From NCBI GenBank assembly GCA_019420405.1, contig JAHZHF010000039.1, positions 1 to 15,975 on the forward strand: a stretch of 15,975 nt of DNA. Reading direction: 5' to 3'. A program made the translations under genes and the position numbers. The notes beneath the pieces were generated by a model. The model had not been told where the DNA came from and did no database searches. It saw only the letters and a program-made list of their open reading frames with translations. The stretch is from Clostridiales bacterium (GTDB lineage Bacteria; Bacillota; Clostridia; Lachnospirales; Lachnospiraceae). Of the stretch, positions 7,512-14,363 are shown in pieces; within the stretch, counting starts at the first letter, position 1, and every line of letters begins with the position of its first letter.

Positions 7512-8402
7512 TTACCAATTCAAACGTTCTTCAATTTCCTCTCTGGACGGCATACCGCTTTGTGCCCCCATTTTCTCTGTGGAAAGGCCCGCGCCTGTAT
7601 TCGCATAGAGTATAGCCTTCTCAAGAGGCCACTCCTCCGCGATCAGCGCAGTCAGTATCCCATTGAATGTATCTCCCGCGCCCGTCGTGTCGCACACGGT
7701 GACTTTCCCCGCCGGGACTCTCAAGATCTCTCCGGACAGACCGGACGCCGCCGCCCCCTTCTCTCCGAGGGTTACGACCAGCTTGTGAGGATATTTCCCG
7801 AGCAGATCTTCCAGCATCTCTCCCGGGAAGATGAGCCCCGTCTCATGCTCATTCGGTGTCAGATAGTCTGCTGCTTCCAGTGTCTCTCTGCGGATCTCTC
7901 TGGCCGGAGCCGGGTTCAGCACTGTCGTAATCCCCTTCCCGTGACACAGCTCGATCACGTAGTCCACCGTCTCCGCAGGGATCTCCTGCTGGATCAGCAC
8001 TGCATCCATCTCTGAGAGCGCAGGCCAGATCCGGTCAATGTATTCACAGGTTACACAGTCATTCGCACCCGGAATGACTATAATTGTATTGTCTCCGTCT
8101 CCCACTGTGATTATCGCAAGCCCGGTGGGCACATCCTTCACCGTTTCGATATACTGTACATCCACGCCTGCTGATTTCAAATTTTCTACCATCACCCTGC
8201 CGTTCGCATCATCGCCTACGCAGCCGAACATCGCCGTATCGGCTCCGAATCTCGCCGCAGCATAAGCCTGGTTCGCGCCTTTTCCTCCCGCAGAATACAT
8301 TACGCCGCTTCCCATCAATGTTTCTCCACGTCCAGGAATCCGCTCAGCAGTCAACGTCATGTCTGCGTTAATGCTTCCTACTACTCCAATCTTATGCGAC
8401 AT
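7512..8402 (-). CDS. rbsK: Ribokinase
   Basis: Cytosolic kinase that makes ribose-5-phosphate from ribose and ATP, 296 residues, close to the usual 300-310. All family motifs are intact: GSINAD (9-14) with sugar-binding Asp14, AGGKGANQA (38-46), IQQEIP (137-142) with Glu140, LNPAPA (162-167), TPNEHE (182-187) and DTTGAGDTFNG (238-248) with the anion hole and base Asp244. This contrasts with the damaged copies of these motifs in the fused regulator. The start is the ATG at 8400-8402 with AAAGGA just upstream; a GTG five codons earlier is possible but would overlap that ribosome site. It follows the unknown gene by 30 bp, so the two form an operon. Its DNA is much richer in G+C than the genes on either side. 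Other PfkB sugar kinases share the motifs, but ribose fits both motifs and neighbours. Confidence 0.93.
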   Translation of the reverse strand: MSHKIGVVGSINADMTLTAERIPGRGETLMGSGVMYSAGGKGANQAYAAARFGADTAMFGCVGDDANGRVMVENLKSAGVDVQYIETVKDVPTGLAIITVGDGDNTIIVIPGANDCVTCEYIDRIWPALSEMDAVLIQQEIPAETVDYVIELCHGKGITTVLNPAPAREIRRETLEAADYLTPNEHETGLIFPGEMLEDLLGKYPHKLVVTLGEKGAAASGLSGEILRVPAGKVTVCDTTGAGDTFNGILTALIAEEWPLEKAILYANTGAGLSTEKMGAQSGMPSREEIEERLNW

Positions 8403-8432
8403 CTTTTTTCCTTTCACCTTTGAATATATTGA

Positions 8433-9920
8433 TTATTCTGTTATTCTTATTTTTCCCACATAGTATTCCGGTCCTATTTGATTCATATTTTTATCATATA
8501 ACGAGCAGAATATCGTAATTTCCTGATTTAAATCCACAAGATTCTTTCCAAAGGACAGCACATGTGCACATTCAACTTCCGATCTCTCAACTTCTCCCGT
8601 ATTAAGTACTCTTGTCAGTCCGAAATTTCCTTTAACAACGTGCTGAATATTAGTCCCATTAACTTCGGAACGGTATACCGCTTTATGTATTTTACTATCG
8701 TATTGGTAAGTCGAATCCGGATTACGCACTAGTTCATCTACCTGAAGAGGCCTGCATACCCCTATCAGACGTACACATCGTGATGAATTATCCGGTAATT
8801 CAAGATGATCAAAATCATATTGTGAAATCACGTCCCCGAACTTTGTGCAGTCTTCCTCACCATCTTTAATGTGTTCTGGCAAAACATCCATTCTGGTGAA
8901 AACAATAGGCGCAATACTGCCATATCTTTGCCTCATCGGAGCATCAACAAACCTCCAGAAATGTCCAGATAAATCACTATTTAATATTTCCGGTTCACTT
9001 ATATTATAATAATGTATCTCCAATCTTTCAGGATTCTCAATATCCTTTTGTTCCTGCAAAACCCCAAGTTCTACTGCATAGGAGGTGCTGTCCGCCTTTG
9101 TATCATAAGCATAAAAATGTATTTTCCCACTTACATATTCAAGTCCGTCATTATATTTCCACTTTGCTGTATTATCTGCTATACAATCCACTCCCCACTC
9201 CGGATTAAACATTTGTGTATCCCAATATCCCGGAAATGGGTCTAAAAACATAGTGTATCCCATTCTTTCAGCTTCTTCAATCATTTTTCGACGATGATCC
9301 ATAGGATGAAATCGTGCTAAAATTTTATTCGGCAGAGTACCTATTGTAATTCTCTGCTTTAACCAGCATTTGCCTATACACACTGATAATTCATAATCTC
9401 CCTCCGGCAATTCCGTCAATTCCCTACCATTTTGATCCGTTGTAAGGATATCTTTTTTATATTTTCCACCAAAGATTAAACAAGTAAAAACTTTATCTGT
9501 ATAATAGCATTTATTCCAAGTATATTGATACGACATTGGATCCGCAGGATCATATACTAAATCTGGCATACATGAATTTTGGCGAAAGTATTCTTTATCC
9601 CCTGAAATCTCTATTCCGGGGAAATCGAGATATAGGCCGGAAACGTTATTCTTTATATTAGTTGACACTCTCCTCAGCTCTTCGCCTGTCTCCAAGCTCG
9701 TTACCGTAACGACCATTTCCGCTCCCTCAGGAATCGACTCAGTGATTTGTCCTATTACATAAAAATCGCGCCCCTTAGCTATCGTAAGCTGTCCCTCTGA
9801 CGGATATTGCAGAGCTAACCCCTCACCTCTTCTCTCTTCCGGAATGGCAGAAACATGCGATCTTCGATATTCGTTTAAAACGATATTAATATTGTAATTG
9901 TATTTGCGCGGCTTAAACAT
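8433..9920 (-). CDS. Conserved-looking protein of unknown function, 495 residues
   Basis: I do not recognise this family. The frame is clean, with an ATG at 9918-9920 after an AAAGGAGG ribosome site. There is no signal peptide and no membrane helix, so it is probably cytosolic. Residues about 44-92 (LTIAKGRDFYVIGQI, then VVTVTSLETGEELRRV) and 170-195 look like beta-sandwich strands, and many alternating hydrophobic/polar strands follow to the C-terminus. A short helical stretch lies at 205-222 (PMDHRRKMIEEAERMGY), followed by an aromatic-rich segment with GYWDTQMFNPEWGVDC (231-246). No known catalytic motif is visible. It is the first gene of the operon that ends with ribokinase, and its promoter carries the same operator-like element as the transporter operon, which ties it to nucleoside/ribose metabolism. 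A role in handling a ribosyl compound is possible but not supported by any motif. The gene is rich in A+T. Confidence 0.85.
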   Translation of the reverse strand: MFKPRKYNYNINIVLNEYRRSHVSAIPEERRGEGLALQYPSEGQLTIAKGRDFYVIGQITESIPEGAEMVVTVTSLETGEELRRVSTNIKNNVSGLYLDFPGIEISGDKEYFRQNSCMPDLVYDPADPMSYQYTWNKCYYTDKVFTCLIFGGKYKKDILTTDQNGRELTELPEGDYELSVCIGKCWLKQRITIGTLPNKILARFHPMDHRRKMIEEAERMGYTMFLDPFPGYWDTQMFNPEWGVDCIADNTAKWKYNDGLEYVSGKIHFYAYDTKADSTSYAVELGVLQEQKDIENPERLEIHYYNISEPEILNSDLSGHFWRFVDAPMRQRYGSIAPIVFTRMDVLPEHIKDGEEDCTKFGDVISQYDFDHLELPDNSSRCVRLIGVCRPLQVDELVRNPDSTYQYDSKIHKAVYRSEVNGTNIQHVVKGNFGLTRVLNTGEVERSEVECAHVLSFGKNLVDLNQEITIFCSLYDKNMNQIGPEYYVGKIRITE

Positions 9921-9947
9921 GAACGTTCCTCCTTTATTTTTTTGAGC

Positions 9948-9970
9948 GAAAAGTAATCTGTTACCTAAAC
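9948..9970 (-). promoter_or_regulatory. Operator-like element of the unknown-protein/ribokinase operon
   Basis: The minus strand reads TTTAGGTAACAG then ATTACTT, sharing TAGGTAACAG and TTACTT with the element at 7308-7330 but in the opposite orientation and with one base less between the parts. It starts 9 bases after the -10 box. Its weak dyad is GTAA and TTAC around four bases. Same caution about which protein binds. Confidence 0.65.
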
Positions 9971-9979
9971 CTATTTCTC

Positions 9980-10008
9980 TTTATATCATATTCTAATTCA
10001 TATATCAA
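9980..10008 (-). promoter_or_regulatory. Sigma-A type promoter of the unknown-protein/ribokinase operon
   Basis: Minus-strand TTGATA (10003-10008), a 17-base spacer, then TATAAA (9980-9985). It lies in the AT-rich gap after the ATPase terminator and is followed by the operator-like element and a good ribosome site. Confidence 0.78.
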
Positions 10009-10080
10009 CAGTTATTTTATTGCAAAACAAATTTATTCCAACTTTTTTCTGTCTATTTAAACCTTTTTTCTTTTTTTGCA

Positions 10081-10108
10081 TAACAAAAGCGCCCTCTCCA
10101 GGCGCTTT
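10081..10108 (-). terminator. Intrinsic terminator after the P-type ATPase gene
   Basis: Minus-strand AAAGCGCC pairs perfectly with GGCGCTTT (8 pairs, 7-base loop), then TGTTA, so that TTTTGTTA follows the GC-rich core. It lies 68 bp after the ATPase stop and before the next promoter. The U-tract is short but the stem is strong. Confidence 0.75.
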
Positions 10109-10175
10109 CGAAAATCTTATATTTTTACTTCAATTTTCAGTTCTCCCACTGCCATTCCATCCGACCTTTCCGAGT

Positions 10176-12478
10176 TCACACCATTTTTGTCACACTCCCG
10201 CGCACTCCATCCAGCGCAAACGCCACCACCAGCAATATAACCGCTCCCGCCAGAATCCCCACTCCCATCGGCGCTGTCACCGCCGCCACTTCAAAGAGCG
10301 AGGGAAGGATCAGGAGTGCGCCGAATGTCCCGATCACCATAGTAACGCAGATAAATGCGCGCAGCCTGGTGAACGGCACACAGCTCTTTATCACCGCTGT
10401 CATGGAAATTACTATCAGCAGAAGGTACATCACCGTCCGGTTCTCTTCCGCCGAAAACGGAGCAGTCAGGCTGATTACTGCGATCATCGTTGCCGCTACA
10501 ATTCCAAACGGCGCGGCATGAGCAAGAGCCGTTTTCAGGAAGCTTCCCCGGATTCGCCGGGTATCTGATTCCAGAATCGTCACAAAGGACGGATACGCCT
10601 CAATGCACGCGTCTATCAATGTGATCTGGATCGGGATGAACGGAAACGGCACATTCGCAATCAGACAGAAGATGGACACAAGCACGGAGTAGATTGTCTT
10701 AATGAAGAAGACTCCTGCTGTCCTGGTCACGTTGTGGATGACTTTGCGCCCTTCCATAACTACCTGCGGAAGGTGGGTGAAGTCCGAGTCGAGAAGCACC
10801 ACCTGGGAGATCTGCCTGCTGGCGTCACTTCCATCCGCCATTGCGATGGAGCAGTCCGCCTCGCGCAGTGCAAGCAGGTCATTCACTCCATCTCCGGTCA
10901 TAGCTACCTGATGCCCCTGACGCTTCAGCGCCTTCACGAGCTCCTGCTTCTGCTTTGGCGTTACCCGGGCAAACACGGAATATTCCCGGACAAGCTCATC
11001 ATAATCAGGGGCTTCCCCCTGAGTGGACATATCAACCGCCCTTTTCCACTTCTCAAGTCCTGTTCTTCTCGCAATCATGGAAACCGTCTTCACATGATCT
11101 CCTGAAATCACCCTGACGTCCACGCCTTCCCGCCGGAAGAACTGAAGGGTTTTCTCTGCGTTCTTCCGGATCGTATCTTCCAGCACAACGCCGTACAGCG
11201 GCATGAGCCCTACCGGAAGGGATGATTCATCCTCCCACTCATCTCCGTAATATCCGACGATAATCACTCTCCGTCCCCGCTCCAGCTCACGTTCCAGCTT
11301 CTGTGGGAGCTCCTCCGTCATCCGCTCCGGCGCCCCTACAAAGACTGTCCCCGCTCCTTCAAAACTGATACATCCCCATTTTCTTTTGGAAGAGAATGGA
11401 ATCTTATTCACCGGACGGTAATACTCATTCTCAGGGAAACTTTCCTTAAGCGCCTGAAATGTCGCGTTGTTGTCGTCACATGCAGCCATATAAGACTGCA
11501 CAACCGCCCTGACTTCTCCCTCCGGCAGTTCGCTCAGCGGATGCACCCTGACAGTTTTCAGCTTCCCGCTTGTGATCGTCCCCGTCTTATCCAGGCAGAG
11601 TGTGTCCACATGCGCCAGCGTCTCAAGGGAATAGATATTCTGCACGAGAATCTTCTTTTTCGCCAGTCGGATCACTCCGTTAGCCAGAGAAACAGAGATC
11701 AGCAGTACCAGTCCTTTCGGAAGCATCCCCAAAAGAGCGGCGGCAGATGAGACAACCGCCTCGTCCGCCGGCGTCCCTCTTAAAAGAAGTGCCTCCAGAA
11801 ACAGCACAATCCCCAGCGGGATGATAAAGAAACTGGTAAATCCTGTCACCCTTCGCATGGAGCCGAGAAGTTCGGAATAGACCCTCTTTTCTTTTTTCAC
11901 TTCGTTTGCAAGCTTCGTCGCATAATTCTCACTTCCGACGTGAGTCACTCTGGCGTATGCCTTTCCCGAGATCACAGAGCTTCCCGAGAGGATCTCTGCT
12001 CCCACTTCCTTTACAATCGCGTCGCTCTCCCCGGTCAGAAGTGATTCATTGACTTCCAGCGTTCCGGCTGCAATCACCGCATCACTGCAGATCTGGCTTC
12101 CGCTTGACAAGACCATCAGGTCATCCCTGACAATCTCCTCAAGCCCGACTTTCACCTCTTCCCCATCCCGCATCACATACACGGAAGGGCGATTCAGAAT
12201 CGAAAGTTCATCAACCAGTTTTTCGCTTTCAGCTCCTGATAGATCCCGATCACAATATTAAGAATAATAATCGCGATAAAAAATATATTGGAATACGCAC
12301 CCACAGCAAAGAGAAGCGCCGCGATCAGGAAATTAAGGAAATTAAACAGGGTGCATAGATTCTCCCTGACGATCTGAGATTTCGTCTTTGTGATCTGTTA
12401 CGCCTAATTTTCCCCGTCTCCCTCTGCGCGGCGCTTTAACACCTCCCGGGTGGATAATCCGGATAATTTTTCTTTCAT
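10176..12478 (-). pseudogene. P-type cation-transporting ATPase, disrupted at the 5' end
   Basis: Multi-spanning membrane pump of the P-type (E1-E2) superfamily; the ion cannot be assigned. The intact frame (10176-12182) carries the TGES actuator motif, the M4 motif LPKGL, the phosphorylation motif DKTGT, the KIPFSSKRKWG nucleotide-binding region and GDGVND, then C-terminal membrane helices. The true N-terminus lies upstream: ATG at 12476-12478 with an AGGAGG ribosome site and GLSTREVLKRR, the usual N-terminal region, then IVRENLCTLFNFLNFLIA. Lesions: codon 25 is TAG (12404-12406), codon 27 is TAA (12398-12400), and a five-A run (12219-12223) lacks one base, shifting QELKAK out of frame with KLVDELSILNRPSVYV. 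Restoring one A gives about 767 codons, a normal family length. The domain body shows no further damage, so decay is recent or the reads contain errors. A GTG at 12182 is not a credible start, as it lies inside the actuator region. Confidence 0.82.
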
Positions 12479-12507
12479 TATATAACGCCTCCTGATATTC
12501 TGTCAGA

Positions 12508-12533
12508 GCGCACGGCATTCCCTTGCCGCACGC
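12508..12533 (-). promoter_or_regulatory. Hairpin in the leader of the ATPase gene
   Basis: Minus-strand GCGTGCGGCA pairs with TGCCGTGCGC (10 pairs including two tandem G-U) around an AGGGAA loop. It lies about 30 bases before the ATPase ATG and has no U-tract, so it is a leader structure rather than a terminator. Function unknown. Confidence 0.4.
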
Positions 12534-12585
12534 CCCGAATTTTCAAGAACAGACTATCACGGACGCTTTAATAATCTTCTGATAA

Positions 12586-12616
12586 ATTCTAAACATTTTT
12601 TAAACTGTTTTGTCAG
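12586..12616 (-). promoter_or_regulatory. Weak candidate promoter of the ATPase gene
   Basis: Minus-strand CTGACA (12611-12616), a 19-base spacer, then TAGAAT (12586-12591). The spacer is longer than ideal and both boxes deviate, so this is only a candidate. The surrounding stretch is AT-rich and lies in the gap between the ABC pair and the ATPase. Confidence 0.3.
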
Positions 12617-12638
12617 TTCTTTCTTCCGAAAGCAAACA

Positions 12639-12668
12639 GGCGATTTGATACAGTTATTACAAAACGCC
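12639..12668 (-). terminator. Possible weak terminator after the ABC transporter pair
   Basis: Minus-strand GGCGTTTTG can pair with CAAATCGCC (one mismatch, 12-base loop) right after the stop codon, followed by the loosely T-rich TGTTTGCTTTC. The stem is interrupted and the T-run broken, so termination would be weak at best. Confidence 0.35.
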
Positions 12669-12671
12669 GTA

Positions 12672-14363
12672 TTAGGACACCCTTCCGTTATCCATCTCAT
12701 ACACGATATCCGCCAGATTCATGGTAGATTTCCTGTGAGATACAAGCAGCACTGTCTTATTGCCCTTTCCTTCGCTCAGAGATTTCAGGATAATCCCTTC
12801 ATTCAGGGAATCCAGGTTGCTGGTCGGTTCGTCCAGCAGAAGGAAAGGCGCGTCATGCAGGAACGCCCTTGCGATCCCGATTCTCTGTTTCTCACCGCCA
12901 GACAGCGTATCACCCAGCTCTCCGACCTCCGTGTCATATCCCTTCGGCAGGGTCATAATAAAATCATGAATGGACGCTTTCTTTGCCGCCTCCATGATCT
13001 CTTCCCTTGATGCGCCGTTTTTCCCTATAGCGATATTATTTGCGATGGAATCATGGAACAGCACAGTCTCCTGCGTCACGAAGGACTCCATTTCCCGCAG
13101 GTCCCGGGTGTTGATTCCCCGGACATCCCGCCCGGATATCCGGATCTGTCCGCCCTGCACATCCCAGAACCGCATCAGAAGTTTCAGCAGTGTAGATTTT
13201 CCGGACCCGCTGGCTCCGTGGATGCCGACGACTTTTCCCTCCGGTATACGAATGGAATAATTCTTAAGAATCTGCTCTTCATCATACGAGAAATCGGCCT
13301 CATCCGCCTCTGCATCTGTAAAGGAAACAGGGGCTGCCCCTGTCACTTCCTCCACCTTTGGCTCTTCCTCAAGGATCGAGAGCACACGTTCTCCGCTCGC
13401 CAGCGTCTGGTTCAGGTTATTTGACAGACTGGCAAGTGCGGTTACCGGCCCGAAGGAGCCCATCATGGCGATCGTTCCGGTCAGCATACCGGCAAGATCC
13501 ACTCTCCCCGTCTGCCTCAGCGCAATCATCAGAAACAGCATGGCAAAGGAAAACAGGAGGATCACCAGGTTCGTCACCGACCTTTGGGCCGCTTCCAGCC
13601 GGTTCAGCTTTTTCTGTACTCCTCCAAGCCTGTCAGAGCGTTCTGCCATCTCCTTCCGCCGCTTCTCCCCCTGGCCGTACTGAATCGTCTCATCCAGGCC
13701 CCGGAGTGAGTCCAGAATAAAGCTGTTCAGATCTCCGAAGCCGTTTCTGAACTCCATGCCTCTGTCAGCGCCTCTGCTCCCGAAGTAGAGCGGGATCACC
13801 GCGCCAACCACCAGGTATCCCGCCAGCGCAAGAACCGCCGCCAGGAGCGAAATTCGTCCGATAAACAGGATCATCACAAGGGAAGTAAGCACTGCGATGG
13901 CAACAGGAGAGATCGTATGGGCGTAAAAAACCTCCAGAAGCTCAATATCCGAAGTAATAACAGAGATCAGATTTCCTTTATCCCGCCCTTCCAGCTTCGC
14001 CGGACAGAGCTTCCGCAGCGCGGCAAATACCTCGTGCCGGATGATCGCCAGCAGTTTGAACGCAATGAAATGGTTGCAGTACTGTTCTCCGTAGTGCAGA
14101 ATCCCCCGCATCACTGCCATCACAACCAGAGCGATGAACAGCGTTTTCAGTTCCATTTGCATAACCAGTCCGAATCCCGCGAAGATCGTAAGAAAGATGG
14201 CGCACAGATATCCGGCGGTTCCAAGCACGATGGCAAGGAGCATCACCGGAAGGAGCGGCTTCACCAGTCCGATGAGCTGTCCCATAATACGGATACCACT
14301 CCTGCGGGAACCGCTCTTCCCGCTCTGTCCTGCTGATGCAGCAGCACGCATTTCTTCCCTCAT
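12672..14363 (-). CDS. ABC transporter, fused membrane and ATPase domains (CydC-like half)
   Basis: Second half of a heterodimeric type-IV ABC exporter, 563 residues. Seen: membrane helices from about 28 to 305 in the ABC_membrane pattern, then the ATPase domain with Walker A GASGSGKST (383-391), Q-loop Gln431, signature LSGGEKQ (487-493), Walker B FLLLDEP with catalytic Glu512, and H-loop His543. All ATPase residues are present. The ATG (14361-14363) overlaps the stop of the preceding gene in an ATGA arrangement and also has a GGAGG site, so translation is coupled and the products should pair one to one. The layout resembles CydDC, which moves thiol compounds in proteobacteria, but no cydAB genes are in view. 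In Clostridia such pairs are usually unassigned exporters, so the substrate is open. Confidence 0.9.
   Translation of the reverse strand: MREEMRAAASAGQSGKSGSRRSGIRIMGQLIGLVKPLLPVMLLAIVLGTAGYLCAIFLTIFAGFGLVMQMELKTLFIALVVMAVMRGILHYGEQYCNHFIAFKLLAIIRHEVFAALRKLCPAKLEGRDKGNLISVITSDIELLEVFYAHTISPVAIAVLTSLVMILFIGRISLLAAVLALAGYLVVGAVIPLYFGSRGADRGMEFRNGFGDLNSFILDSLRGLDETIQYGQGEKRRKEMAERSDRLGGVQKKLNRLEAAQRSVTNLVILLFSFAMLFLMIALRQTGRVDLAGMLTGTIAMMGSFGPVTALASLSNNLNQTLASGERVLSILEEEPKVEEVTGAAPVSFTDAEADEADFSYDEEQILKNYSIRIPEGKVVGIHGASGSGKSTLLKLLMRFWDVQGGQIRISGRDVRGINTRDLREMESFVTQETVLFHDSIANNIAIGKNGASREEIMEAAKKASIHDFIMTLPKGYDTEVGELGDTLSGGEKQRIGIARAFLHDAPFLLLDEPTSNLDSLNEGIILKSLSEGKGNKTVLLVSHRKSTMNLADIVYEMDNGRVS

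Noticed and set aside
8403..8417. GTG start of ribokinase five codons upstream
   Set aside because: The ATG at 8400-8402 has AAAGGA at good spacing and gives a typical ribokinase N-terminus.
9699..9711. Perfect palindrome CGTTAC/GTAACG around one base inside the unknown gene
   Set aside because: It resembles part of the operator-like element, but its half-sites are in the reverse order (TTAC then GTAA) and it lies 200 bp inside the coding frame; most likely codon chance, though a secondary operator cannot be ruled out.
10020..10568. Plus-strand frame of 182 codons
   Set aside because: It starts in the AT-rich promoter region, runs through the terminator and then antisense to the ATPase, with His/Arg-rich low-complexity sequence; a shadow frame.
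12398..12406. Recoding of the ATPase TAG codon (pyrrolysine)
   Set aside because: A TAA follows two codons later and a frameshift further on, so recoding of one codon would not rescue the frame.
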